Positions 1-11,934 of a stretch of 64,000 nucleotides of DNA are shown here, in pieces (positions within the stretch are counted from its first letter, which is position 1; the number at the start of each line of letters is the position of its first letter). Position numbers and translations under genes: made by a program. The DNA is from Bolinopsis microptera (lineage: Eukaryota > Ctenophora > Tentaculata > Lobata > Bolinopsidae). The notes beneath the pieces were generated by a model, which did not search any database, was not told where the DNA came from, and saw nothing but the letters and a program-made list of their open reading frames with translations. Location: contig NC_087083.1 of the NCBI RefSeq assembly GCF_026151205.1, positions 7,852,460-7,916,459 of the forward strand, read 5' to 3'.

Positions 1-859
1 CCAGACATATCACGTCTCAGCTCTCATAAGCAATTGAATCTTACGAGAGAGAAACCGTTTCAAATTAATCAGCGACACACCGGACAACCGGTCATAATTA
101 GAAAACAGGATATTACGTGCAGTTTATTAATTGTGAGTCGCCATGCAATTCACGTTTTGATATGTTGACTTTAGTAAAGTCATTTTAAAATAATGTTAGA
201 TAGCAAGCACACAACATTACACTATCGGGAGTTAATCTAGTTTATATAGATCTGAATAAAGCGGATATATACAGAGAAATTGTAACGTGTTTGAAACTTA
301 GTAGATATTTGTGTTCGTCCGATAAGATAATTACTACCAAAATTTAATTACATAATTAACTGATTAATTAAATTGACAGAGATTTGGGGGTTTATTTAGT
401 TATGATTAGATCTTCCAAGTAATGTTGAAATGGAAATATAACGAGGTCATCTTCTTACAGCGTTACTTACTACAGAAATGGAAATATATCCATTCTTCCG
501 TTTTCTGACAGCATGAGTGCCTAAGACCATTTAAAGATCGGAGGTCTTTTGACACATTTTTGACACATTTTTGACAAATGTTTGCATTTTAGGCTTTTCC
601 AAAAGGGGGTTTCTTGGGGCCGGCGATTGATTTTAATGAATTATGATGGTTTTTTAAGGATAGTTCTTGACCCAAAAGAATTAAGGTTAAAGAATTCGGA
701 ATTTCAAAAATGTTAATTTAACACATTTGTCAGAAAACGGAAGCATTCGAATGAAGCAGAATACCAATACATTTAAATATAAATTGCACAAAATCTATCG
801 ATTATTGATTGAAATAATACCCGTACTACACATTACCAAGTACGTTACGTGGGAGATTG
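1..859. other. AT-rich noncoding stretch
   Basis: I see no exon, RNA gene or transposon end here. The only structure is a few tandem copies of a short tgacacattttt unit near 550-580. Confidence 0.5.
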
Positions 860-1035
860 TGCGAAATAAAATGAAATAAAGTGAAATAAAGGGAAATAAA
901 GTGAAAGAAAGTGAAAGAAAGTGAAAGAAAGTGAAAGAAAGTGAAATAAAATGAAATAAAATGAAATAAAATGAAATAAAGTGAAATAAAGTGAAATAAA
1001 GTGAAATAAAGTGAAATAAAGTGAAATAAAGTTCA
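860..1035. repeat. 10-bp tandem repeat (gtgaaataaa)
   Basis: About 17 copies of gtgaaataaa / gtgaaagaaa. The long reading frames on the minus strand here are products of the repeat, because 10-bp units run through all frames without stops. A short relic of the same repeat precedes the related block at 2631. Confidence 0.9.
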
Positions 1036-1166
1036 CACGGTACAGCAATCTGATGCAGTACATTTGACAGAGTGAACTGTAGAAAGCTTAATAGTTTAGC
1101 TAATAATGACACGGTTAATAATAATTAACGTAATAAAATAATGGGGGGTTACGAGCTGTCTAGACA
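1031..1166. repeat. Direct repeat copy 1 (about 135 bp)
   Basis: Matches 2631-2766 in the same orientation with scattered substitutions. Shared blocks include cagcaatctgatgc and ggggggttacgagctgtc. The two copies bracket the 43-bp minisatellite, and each is preceded by gtgaaa-type repeats, so the whole block looks like an old segmental duplication. No LTR hallmarks (TG...CA ends with a target duplication) were found. Confidence 0.75.
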
Positions 1167-1269
1167 AATAACCTGCCATTATTATTTGTAATATTTGTAA
1201 TTCAATGTGGCATATTCAATGAGTTCAATCAAGAAGTGCGGTTAAGATGGGAGCTTCATTGATTAGAAC

Positions 1270-2250
1270 AGTAAAGCGTTATGAGCTATAAAATCACATA
1301 CCTAACTATGCATTAAGAGTACAGGATTTTGTAAACCACAATCACATACTGTGCACTTATAGTGCAGCGTTATGAGCTATAAAACCACATACTGTGCACT
1401 AATAGTGCAGCGTTATGAGCTATAAAACCACATACTGTGCACTAATAATATAGCGTTATGAGCTATAAAACCACATACTGTGCACTAATAATATAGCGTT
1501 ATGAGCTATAAAACCACATACTGTGCACTAATAATATAACGTTATGAGCTATAAAACCACATACTGTGCACTAATAATATAGCGTTATGAGCTATAAAAC
1601 CACATACTGTGCACTAATAGTGCAGCGTTATGAGCTATAAAACCACATACTGTGCACTAATAGTGCAGCGTTATGAGCTATAAAACCACATACTGTGCAC
1701 TAATAATATAGCGTTATGAGCTATAAAACCACATACTGTGCACTAATAGTGCAGCGTTATGAGCTATAAAACCACATACTGTGCACTAATAGTATAACGT
1801 TATGAGCTATAAAACCACATACTGTGCACTAATAATATAGCGTTATGAGCTATAAAACCACATACTGTGCACTAATAGTGCAGCGTTATGAGCTATAAAA
1901 CCACATACTGTGCACTAGTAGTGCAGCGTTATGAGCTATAAAACCACATACTGTGCACTAATAATATAGCGTTATGAGCTATAAAACCACATACTGTGCA
2001 CTAATAGTATAGCGTTATGAGCTATAAAACCACATACTGTGCACTAATAGTGCAGCGTTATCAGCTATAAAACCACATACTGTGCAATAATAATATAGCG
2101 TTATGAGCTATAAAACCACATACTGTGCACTAATAATATGGCGTTATGAGCTATAAAACCACATACTGTGCACTAATAATATAGCGTTATGAGCTATAAA
2201 ACCACATACTGTGCACTAATAATATAGCGTTATGAGCTATAAAACCAAAT
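1270..2250. repeat. 43-bp minisatellite, about 22 copies
   Basis: Each unit contains gcgttatgagctataaaacc followed by acatactgtgcactaat. Two unit types alternate irregularly: one ends in agtgca, making the perfect palindrome tgcactaatagtgca, the other in aatata. Point changes are few, which suggests recent homogenisation. Confidence 0.92.
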
Positions 2251-2630
2251 CTTTTAAAGGACCACTTTAGTTAATGAGAATTGGGTCATTTTTCATTATG
2301 TTATGAAAAAAAGGCTGTAGAAATATGTGCGGTGTTTTTATTTCTTGATGTGATTAAAAAAGGTATATTCCCCCGCTTTACTCGGTTTTCATGTTTATTC
2401 GGAGCCGGTGCCACCACGTTTTATATTTGGCAGTTTTCAAAAATAAACAAATATTTGATTGCTTTTTCATGTAAAACTACCTGGCTAGTAGCCAGAAAGT
2501 TTCGTAACAAATGTGCACATTTTAATCTAACTTCGTATGGGAATTCTGTGAATCGGATCACACACGATTTACTTAATTGCAAGTGAAAGAAAGTGAAAGA
2601 AAATGAATTATAGTAAAATAAAATGAAATA

Positions 2631-2766
2631 AAGGTCACTCGGTTCAGCAATCTGATGCGGTAGATTTGACTGAGTGAACTGTAGAAAGTTTAATAGTTTA
2701 GCAAATAACGACACAGTTAATAATAATTAACTTAATAAAATAATGGGGGGTTACGAGCTGTCTAGA
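2631..2766. repeat. Direct repeat copy 2 (about 135 bp)
   Basis: Partner of 1031-1166. The best conserved part is the end, aaaataatggggggttacga and onward, nearly identical in both copies. Confidence 0.75.
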
Positions 2767-2967
2767 CACACATCAAGAGCGATCCACTCAATTCTCTCTG
2801 TGAACGAACAATTTACAGCCTACTATAAGAGCCCAGATTTCCACTTAAATACTGGCCAATGCATAATGCTATAGGACCTCAAAATAAGATCGAAATCTAC
2901 AAATCCGATCTATTCATAGAAAAATAGTATTATAAAACATTTCTATTTTATCCCTACACATCCTTTG

Positions 2968-3030
2968 TACATTATTTGTACATTATTTGTACATTATTTG
3001 TACATTATTTGTACATTATTTGTACATTAT
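2968..3030. repeat. 11-bp tandem repeat (tgtacattatt)
   Basis: About six perfect copies of tgtacattatt. Confidence 0.9.
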
Positions 3031-3124
3031 TTCTATCACGCTGAATGCATACATACATGATAAATAATAAATGGCCAGTAAAGGAGGTTTCAGCTAATTC
3101 CTGGCTATATTGAGGGGAGTATAC

Positions 3125-3426
3125 TAGTCTAATATATACTTTACACTAGTTTAATATGTACTTTACACTAGTTTAATATGTACTTTATACTAGTTTAATA
3201 TGTACTTTATACTAGTTTAATATGTACTTTACACTAGTTTGATATGTACTTTACACTAGTTTAATATGTACTTTATACTAGTTTAATATGTACTTTACAC
3301 TAGTTTAATATGTACTTTACACTAGTTTAATATGTACTTTACACTAGTTTAATATGTACTTTACACTAGTTTAATATGTACTTTATACTAGTTTAATATT
3401 ATGTACTTTACACTAGTTTAATATGT
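3125..3426. repeat. 22-bp tandem array, left part
   Basis: About 13 copies of a unit built on actagtttaatatgtacttt. The array is interrupted by the TIR element at 3427-5529 and resumes in register at 5530-5615, so it predates the insertion. Confidence 0.9.
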
Positions 3427-5529
3427 GGACACGTTCATTTGAGTTTGAGGATATTGGTAAATATAAGTGACCCTATTAAAAGGCACAGTGTAGTTGACTT
3501 TGTCACACTATTGAATTACTTAAACCCTTGATGGTTAGGATAATCGTCTCATCCTCTAGGCTAACTTTGTCACATAACGATATCTTAATCAGGTGATAAG
3601 ATATCGCTTAAATACGGCCGGCACGGAAATGGTTACATTGTCACACTATAAACATGTGACGGAGTAAATATGAACCCCTTGCTGCCGTTTTTGACCAAAT
3701 TTTTGAGTGTCCAGTTGATTGGATGGGTACATATGACCATTACCTACATATTTGACGACTTTTTTCGTTATATGGTGCATTCAGGTTTACTCTGTCACAC
3801 ATTAAAGAAAATATGTGATGAATGTTTAGGGCACCCTGATAAGCAATGCTGAGTAGTGTAAGTTTATTTGATGGCCTGGAAGTGCTGGGAATTGTTATTA
3901 TATCATATAATAGTCGTAAGGAATTAAAACACAGAAGGCACAACCAAGCTTATTTTGTCACACAATCTTGATGATATCTGAACATGTGTGAAATTGAACA
4001 AATAATGGTATACCAGCTTAAACCCCTTATATTATACGTACTATGGATCAAACAACACTGCTAGTACCATGCACCATGCCAGTCACATAAATCATTATCA
4101 GGTGGTAATATGTTAACAGTGTCACAATTAAACTACCGCTACATGATCAAAAATAGGGTAATTTCGTCACAAAAAATTATTATAACTCTGTTAGCTCCTT
4201 GCTGGCAAAATAACTAGTTTATCGAAATTTTTTTGATGATAAGGTTACATGGTATTCTAATAGAGGTATAGTTCTTCAAAATAGGGGCAAGACATGTTTA
4301 CTTTGTCACATCAGTTATTATAAGAGTTAGGTAATCGTCATCAGATTAAAAGATATTTTTCGTAGTTTGGATCGATTAATACTTTAATATACCTGTAATA
4401 AATCCTATGCCAATTTTAACACACTATCTTGATACTGTTGGGGCAGAAAAAGTTAATTTTGTCACATTTTCAATGTCTTTGACAAATTAATCTAAATCTA
4501 GGGGCAAGACATGTTTACTTTGTCACATCAGTTATTATAAGAGTTAGGTAATCTTCATCACATTAGTTACATATATTTTTTTGTAGTTTGGATTGATTTA
4601 TATAGGTAATAAAGCAGCCTATGCTAATTTTTATACACTATCTTGAAATTTTTGGGGCATGAAAAGTTAATTTTGTCACATTTTTAGTGACTTTGACAAA
4701 TTTAACCTAAAATTGTTAAACTTAAGCTCTGATGTTCTGGACAATATTCTAATAGAGGTATAGAATATAGATCTTCAAAATAGGGGCAAGACATGTTTAC
4801 TTTGTCACATCAGTTATTATAAGAGTTATTATTAGAGACTATTTCATTCTATAATCATTGTTTTTAATCTATTTACGATTTCGTATAATTTTTTGTGACA
4901 ATGTAAACATCAACTGATCTTAACTTGCATCAACTACATTGTCATCATATAAAATTTTCCCGCCTTTCAAACCAAAATCAGATATAAATAATTCGCCCAA
5001 AATTTTAAATTTCATTTATTGTGACAGAATTAACCTCATTTCCCAATAACCAAGTGCCTGTATAAGCTAAATATTCAAAACAACATATTTTAGGGCTATG
5101 ATTGGTAGAGCAACCATCAAATAATGAGTTGAAAGGGTTTTTAGGACACCTCACAGTAGAATAGAGGTATGGTATCATGAGTGTGACAAAGTTACCTAAA
5201 TATTGCCTTGTAACCGTTCGATCCGTGCCCATTAACCAATGTTGTATCATAATTGTTAGATTGACCTAATTTACTATATTTCAGACCAAGGAATGATAAT
5301 TAGACAAATGCAGTTAACTAAGTCACACAAAATGTGACATTTGAAACATTATAGTGCCTAACAACAATAGATTTTCTTTCTGAGCGGTGCATATGGGAGT
5401 ATGGGTTACGTGGCTAATGTTCAGAACTTCTGAACGTGCTAGGTTAATAGATGTCAAAATTAAGCCACTATCGTCAAAAACGCTATTATTTTTGTTTACC
5501 AATATCCTCAAACTCAAATGAACGTGTCC
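3427..5529. mobile_element. 2.1 kb TIR element with a repeated internal motif
   Basis: The ends are perfect inverted repeats of about 35 bp starting GGACACGTTCATTTGAG. ATGT lies on both sides (3423-3426 and 5530-5533), a 4-bp target duplication inside the 22-bp array, which confirms insertion. No transposase ORF is visible, so the copy is non-autonomous. The interior is dominated by a motif close to gtTaActttGTCACA, present about 13 times on the plus strand from 3491 to 5327 and about three times inverted between 4892 and 5201. One block around it, beginning ggggcaagacatgtttac, occurs three times (near 4285, 4500 and 4785). A related end lies near 12138-12168. The superfamily is not assigned. 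Confidence 0.85.
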
Positions 5530-5615
5530 ATGTACTTTACACTAGTTTAATATGTACTTTACACTAGTTTAATATGTACTTTACACTAGTTTAATATGTA
5601 CTTTACACTAGTTTA
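5530..5615. repeat. 22-bp tandem array, right part
   Basis: Continuation of the array at 3125-3426 after the TIR element, about four copies. Confidence 0.9.
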
Positions 5616-5867
5616 CAACAATTTAAGGTATGAGTTAACATACATCAGCCCCATGGATATTCGGATAGAAACATTATTTATGAGTCGCATTACTACTTTA
5701 CTATACTGTTTAAAGATCAAAATGTCTGATAATTACTCTTCAGGAAAGAAGATAATGTTCTCCCTTCCCACAAAGACAAGCAACACTAAAAACACTGGCA
5801 GCTACGGGGAACGATTAAAACACACCAGGTAACAAACAACAAAGATTAGTAGATGTGGATTCTGGTG

Positions 5868-5914
5868 AGGGGTGTAGGAATACCCCCCTCCCCCGCCCCC
5901 GCTTTCTACACCCC
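5868..5914. repeat. Small C-rich hairpin insertion
   Basis: A segment of about 46 bp with inverted ends (ggggtgtag and ctacacccc) and a C-rich centre. It is flanked on both sides by gattctggtga, as if a tiny hairpin element inserted with an 11-bp duplication. Confidence 0.5.
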
Positions 5915-6301
5915 TGATTCTGGTGAGGAGGTGATGCACGTGACAGCTGCGATTATCCTTCCACTACTGACTGATTACGTCACGTCGTCATTAGTCATGG
6001 GCATCGTCGTACTTGATAATATTATAATATGAGACACCTGTTCAGCAAACTGCTTCTTATAAAGTTATTTATAAAGGAGTATTATAAAGAATTACAGATC
6101 TCTGAGTAAACAGAGAAATTACAAACTACCTTGTATGTACAATATTATTTTTGTGTGACGTACAATCATTAAGTCCGTAGATCTCGTAAGACTGAGCGTG
6201 AGTTTTTTAAATTATAGTGTTCAGTAGGGAGCATCGCGGCTCTCGACAGACAAAGTGAAACAAGGCAAATAAGTGGTGAAAACTAAATGAAAATAATCGA
6301 C

Positions 6302-6360
6302 GTTTCAGCACTCATTGGCCATTTAAGTAATCTTAGTAAAAGGCCAATGAGAGCTGAAAC
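6302..6360. repeat. Hairpin with 19-bp arms
   Basis: Arms 6302-6320 and 6342-6360 pair with one mismatch around a 21-nt loop. The 89-codon ORF covering it shows no domain and is probably chance. Confidence 0.6.
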
Positions 6361-6717
6361 TAAACACTACAATCTTTTATATATATATAAGTCACACCTG
6401 CCCAAGCTAGAGAGCCATGGCAGGGTCAGCAAGCAAGGCCCGGACCAAAACAAACTGAGCCGACTGGTTATAGAAACACTACAATCTTACCCACCATATA
6501 AATATTATACTATTAGAACGGGTCATTGTTCTCTTATATCTGAACAATTCGACTAATGGCAAATTAAGATTTATAATGGTTTATACAGGTTAAAATCGTT
6601 AGTAAGAAACTTAATCTATTGACCATCACCATATGGTATGAGCATTAGCAAACTTTGAGCAAATGTTTGTACCGTATGTATCTAATATGATAACCACAAC
6701 GCGTTGAGGTAGATGTA

Positions 6718-6982
6718 AAGGTGAGGTCGATGTAAAGGTGAGGTCGATGTAAAGGTGAGGTCGATGTAAAGGTGAGGTCGATGTAAAGGTGAGGTCGATG
6801 TAAAGGTGAGGTCGATTTAAAGGTGAGGTCGATGTAAAGGTGAGGTCGATTTAAAGGTGAGGTCGATGTAAAGGTGAGGTCGATGTAAAGGTGAAGTCGA
6901 TGTAAAGGTGAGGTCGATGTAAAGGTGAGGTCGATGTAAAGGTGAGGTCGATGTAAAGGTGAGGTCGATGTAAAGGTGAGGT
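6718..6982. repeat. 17-bp tandem repeat
   Basis: About 16 copies of gaggtcgatgtaaaggt with only a few substitutions. Confidence 0.92.
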
Positions 6983-7982
6983 ACCTTGACTATATTTAGT
7001 AAACTGGTAGGATATGGGAAATTATTACAAGTTAATATCTTATCCTTAATGAGAAACTTAATCTTTAGCCCACCAGAAAGAAAACTTTGAGCAGAAAATA
7101 AAAACGACTATAATTTAAAGGATTGAGGTTACATTCACCTTGTTTTTAAGATTTAACCTGTTTTTCTGACGTGTCTACTTACCAAAGACCCATATTAACT
7201 TTTAAAAGCATTATAATTTAGTGATAACTGGGCATATTTATAGTATGGTGAGTAAACGTTAGCTTAAAATAGAGCCAGTCTATTTATTAATTGAATGACA
7301 AAAACTTCATTTAGATAATCGCTAAATGCAAAAGTCCTAAAATGTTGATTGGAATTACCTTGGAGGTTCATATTATATTGGAAGTAAAAGGTCCTTTAAA
7401 CTATAAAGCTATAACGAATAATTAACAAATTTTGATTACGTAATCAACGACCAAAATGAAGGAAATGAACGAAATAAAGGAATCAGCAACTATTAAAGTT
7501 AAGAGAACCGCAACAGCCTACTGGCGATGTGACCTAAGCATAAAGCATGACAAAACACGCTCAACTATCAAATCCCTATGAGTTTATGAAATGTTATTGT
7601 TTACTGTAGACATCTGACGCTCGCCAGTCGGCAGTCATTATACCAAACCTTGAGCTTCTCTCAATTGCCAAAAAGAATGGCTCTGTCAGCTGTCTTCGGC
7701 ATTTGTATCAATTCTTTTCTTTTATCTTAGAGACAAGAGTAAAGAGAAAGGCCACAATTGGCGCCAGAAATCCTTGTATTTAAGTCAAAAAGATCTGCCT
7801 TATGCATATTTATCAATCGAATGAAAAAAACGTGCAATATTCTGAGCTATAAAAGTATAAAGACAAAAGAGCGGTTTTTACTTTTAGTCTTAGATCATAT
7901 TAGTCTTTTAGTCTTAGATCATATTACTATAAAAGTATAATAAATGGTAGATTTGGTAAAAACAGCATACTCTAGGCCCCAT

Positions 7983-8290
7983 ACCACGTGTAATATCACG
8001 TGTAATATCACGTGTAATATCACGTGTAATATTACGTGTAATATCACGTGTAATATCACGTGTAATATCACGTGTAATATCACTCGTAATTATGTAATAT
8101 CACGTGTAATGTCACGTGTAATATCACGTGTAATATCACGTGTAATATCACGTGTAATATCACGTGTAATATCACGTGTAATATCACGTGTAATATCACG
8201 TGTCACGCCACGTGTTACACCACGTGTAATATCACGTGTAATACCACGTGTAATATCACGTGTAATATCACGTGTTTCACCACGTGTGTG
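7983..8290. repeat. 12-bp tandem array of CACGTG sites
   Basis: About 26 copies of cacgtgtaatat, a few with changes in the spacer. Each unit carries a palindromic E-box CACGTG at 12-bp spacing. The array ends about 50 bp before the acceptor of the exon at 8342, so it probably lies in that gene's last intron. Confidence 0.9.
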
Positions 8291-8341
8291 TAGCTATATT
8301 AATGCTTGTATTCCAATAAAATAACACTCCTCTCCTCTCAG

Positions 8342-8558
8342 CACAACTGCAGAAAAGAAGAACACAACCCAAGGACACGGCTTCACACAACGAGGGATAA
8401 AATACATTGCACTCAGTCTTATCTGCTGTATTATCGGGATACTCTTTTATCTGCTAGCTGCTGACGCTGATAACACTGCACGGTTACTTGTGTTGCTGAT
8501 AGGGGCCGGGTTGGGAGTCTTCTTCTTTCTGTGTGCTAATGATTACGTTTGTAGGTAG
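8342..8558 (+). CDS. Terminal exon of a two-helix membrane protein
   Basis: I do not recognise the family. The exon follows a good acceptor (ctcctctcctctcag) and reads 72 codons to TAG. It has no start codon of its own. It starts with a polar stretch (TTAEKKNTTQGHGFTQRG), then a hydrophobic helix (YIALSLICCIIGILFYLLAA), a short turn with DADNTAR, a second helix (LLVLLIGAGLGVFFFLC) and a short tail ANDYVCR. This is a membrane hairpin with both ends on the same side. The incoming phase needs two bases from the previous exon, which I could not place upstream, although the E-box array probably lies in that intron. AATAAA follows 117 nt after the stop. Codon use is protein-like, with no rare-codon runs. 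The name and function stay open. Confidence 0.65.
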
Positions 8559-8674
8559 TGAGGGTGTCACGTGGCATGTCACGTGTTCGTGATCAGACAC
8601 TGTTAATTAAAGATGAAGTATATGGTGAAGATAGGCTGTGTTAATTATGCTGACTGATTGTGTAGTGTGTAAAT

Positions 8675-8680
8675 AATAAA
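8675..8680 (+). terminator. Poly(A) signal AATAAA for the exon at 8342
   Basis: AATAAA about 117 nt after the TAG stop. A second AATAAA lies near 8701. Confidence 0.5.
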
Positions 8681-9130
8681 TTAAATGATGATCAGATGAT
8701 AATAAAGTAAATAAACTTCATATATCACAACTTTCTCCCTTAACAGTTAATACTTTAATAGCCGATCGGCGATCGGCATTGTACATATTTGTCGAGCAAG
8801 ATCATCTTATATACTCCTGGTTAAATAAGTGGCTGGTATTGGAGATTTGTCAGATATGTGGGGTTGCTTTTATCTTTAATCATCGTGTTGTGAATAATGC
8901 TGTTACCATGGCAACTGATAGTAACCATGGCAACTGTTTTTCAGTAATATTCTGGGTTCTTTTCTCTGTTCGAATAAAAAAGAATCTTCATTCATTTTAA
9001 AACTTAATAACTAATATTTAAAATTAATCATTGATTAATTAAATAAAACAGATGCTGTTACCAGGCCAGTATTGAAAAAGTGACCGCTATCTCCATTAGT
9101 GTTATACCTGTATTCGCATGATAGCAGTTA

Positions 9131-11273
9131 GGGTCGTTCACATATTACGTAATCACTGAGGGGAGGGATGGGTGTCTTAATCACTAAGGGGAGGGAGGGG
9201 TGTCTTAATCACTAAGGGGAGGGAGGGGTGTCTTAATCACTAAGGGGAGGGAGGGGTGTCTTAATCACTAAGGGGAGGGAGGGGTGTCTTAATCACTAAG
9301 GGGAGGGAGGGATGTCTTAATCACTAAGGGGAGGGAGGGGTGTCTTAATCACTAAGGGGAGGGAGGGGTGTCTTAATCACTAAGGGGAGGGAGGGGTGTC
9401 TTAATCACTAAGGGGAGGGAGGGGTGTCTTAATCACTAAGGGGAGGGAGGGGTGTCTTAATCACTAAGGGGAGGGAGGGGTGTCTTAATCACTAAGGGGA
9501 GGGAGGGGTGTCTTAATCACTAAGGGGAGGGAGGGGTGTCTTAATCACTAAGGGGAGGGAGGGGTGTCTTAATCACTAAGGGGAGGGAGGGGTGTCTTAA
9601 TCACTAAGGGGAGGGAGGGGTGTCTTAATCACTAAGGGGAGGGAGGGGTGTCTTAATCACTAAGGGGAGGGAGGGGTGTCTTAATCACTAAGGGGAGGGA
9701 GGGGTGTCTTAATCACTAAGGGGAGGGAGGGGTGTCTTAATCACTAAGGGGAGGGAGGGGTGTCTTAATCACTAAGGGGAGGGAGGGGTGTCTTAATCAC
9801 TAAGGGGAGGGAGGGGTGTCTTAATCACTAAGGGGAGGGAGGGGTGTCTTAATCACTAAGGGGAGGGAGGGGTGTCTTAATCACTAAGGGGAGGGAGGGG
9901 TGTCTTAATCACTAAGGGGAGGGAGGGGTGTCTTAATCACTAAGGGGAGGGAGGGGTGTCTTAATCACTAAGGGGAGGGAGGGGTGTCTTAATCACTAAG
10001 GGGAGGGAGGGGTGTCTTAATCACTAAGGGGAGGGAGGGGTGTCTTAATCACTAAGGGGAGGGAGGGGTGTCTTAATCACTAAGGGGAGGGAGGGGTGTC
10101 TTAATCACTAAGGGGAGGGAGGGGTGTCTTAATCACTAAGGGGAGGGAGGGGTGTCTTAATCACTAAGGGGAGGAGGGGTGTCTTAATCACTAAGGGGAG
10201 GGAGGGGTGTCTTAATCACTAAGGGGAGGGAGGGGTGTCTTAATCACTAAGGGGAGGGAGGGGTGTCTTAATCACTAAGGGGAGGGAGGGGTGTCTTAAT
10301 CACTAAGGGGAGGGAGGGATGTCTTAATCACTAAGGGGAGGGAGGGGTGTCTTAATCACTAAGGGGAGGGAGGGGTGTCTTAATCACTAAGGGGAGGGAG
10401 GGGTGTCTTAATCACTAAGGGGAGGGAGGGGTGTCTTAATCACTAAGGGGAGGGAGGGGTGTCTTAATCACTAAGGGGAGGGAGGGGTGTCTTAATCACT
10501 AAGGGGAGGGAGGGGTGTCTTAATCACTAAGGGGAGGGAGGGGTGTCTTAATCACTAAGGGGAGGGAGGGGTGTCTTAATCACTAAGGGGAGGGAGGGGT
10601 GTCTTAATCACTAAGGGGAGGGAGGGTGTCTTAATCACTAAGGGGAGGGAGGGGTGTCTTAATCACTAAGGGGAGGGAGGGGTGTCTTAATCACTAAGGG
10701 GAGGGAGGGGTGTCTTAATCACTAAGGGGAGGGAGGGGTGTCTTAATCACTAAGGGGAGGGAGGGGTGTCTTAATCACTAAGGGGAGGGAGGGGTGTCTT
10801 AATCACTAAGGGGAGGGAGGGGTGTCTTAATCACTAAGGGGAGGGAGGGGTGTCTTAATCACTAAGGGGAGGGAGGGGTGTCTTAATCACTAAGGGGAGG
10901 GAGGGGTGTCTTAATCACTAAGGGGAGGGAGGGGTGTCTTAATCACTAAGGGGAGGGAGGGGTGTCTTAATCACTGAGGGGAGGGAGGGGTGTCTTAATC
11001 ACTAAGGGGAGGGAGGGGTGTCTTAATCACTAAGGGGAGGGAGGGGTGTCTTAATCACTAAGGGGAGGGAGGGATGTCTTAATCACTAAGGGGAGGGAGG
11101 GGTGTCTTAATCACTAAGGGGAGGGAGGGGTGTCTTAATCACTAAGTGGTGGGAGGGGTGTCTTAATGCTATGCTGAACGATACCTATTATAAAACTGAT
11201 CGGGGGGATGGAGGGGGGAGGGGGGGGGTTGAAAATAGGCAAAAGAGTGATTACGTAATACGTGAACGACCGC
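9131..11273. mobile_element. TIR element swollen by a minisatellite
   Basis: Left end GGGTCGTTCACATATTACGT and right end (reverse complement) GCGGTCGTTCACGTATTACG pair over about 27 bp. TA flanks both ends (9129-9130 and 11274-11275), which fits a Tc1/mariner-type TA target. No transposase is present. Nearly all of the 2.1 kb interior is the 28-bp minisatellite, so a short MITE probably expanded internally. Confidence 0.65.
9152..11166. repeat. 28-bp G-rich minisatellite, about 70 copies
   Basis: Each unit has ggggagggagggg followed by tgtcttaatcactaa. Copies are almost identical over 2 kb. Rare variants are a G-to-A change (gggatg), two copies lacking one G, and one actgagg copy. The plus strand carries three G-runs per unit, giving a long array able to form quadruplex or triplex structures. 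Confidence 0.95.
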
Positions 11274-11934
11274 TAGTGTACATAATATAGTTGGATTATT
11301 TTGAATCTGATTTGTAGAATAGTTTGTATATTTTTGATAAATTTTTATTTTTCGATTTAAACAAAAGTTAAGTGTTCAACTTGGTTTGAGAAGCTGCAGC
11401 TCAATATCTCGGCAGCAAAAAGGGAACTCCTATAAAAAATATATAAAAATAAGGAACATTTTAATTTGCTATTCCTAAATAAAACACTATCTAAAATCTA
11501 AAAGCTTGTGGAAGTGCAGCGGAACATCTGAAGTTAACTTTAAGATAGTGTGTAATGTTCACGTGTGTAATGTCTTTACCGCAATTTTAGCATTCAGTAC
11601 TGAAATTTCAGTGTGTTCCACTCACCTAGGTTCCAATCATAATTTTCCTAGGTTACAACCCCCCAATGTTAGCGATGTATTGCTTTTCATACAAAGTTAC
11701 AACAACGTCTTACGTTATGTATCCTGGGTTTGGACAGGATATTACCCGCTTAAAATATTTCCATCCCGTTACATAATACTCAATAAATGTAATAGATTTG
11801 AAGTGTTGTAATAATAAGTATGTTAAATGTATCAATATCTACCCGTCCTGATTAATGAGACTACAGGTTACTACACCTTATAGGACACGGTGCCTGCTTA
11901 GTGATTATACCGGCTTACTAATCCAGTAGTTATA

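Noticed and set aside
1031-2766. LTR pair around the 43-bp array
   Set aside because: The direct repeats lack TG...CA ends, a primer site and a target duplication.
5925-6031. Open frame with MHVTAAIILPLLTDYV
   Set aside because: About 35 codons, without splice or start support; the upstream part runs through a C-rich hairpin.
7944-8324. 126-codon ORF of TCNI/SRVI repeats
   Set aside because: Translation of the 12-bp CACGTG array; the frame shifts with repeat slips.
9152-11166. CRISPR-like array
   Set aside because: Units are contiguous with no variable spacers, and the DNA is eukaryotic; it is a minisatellite.
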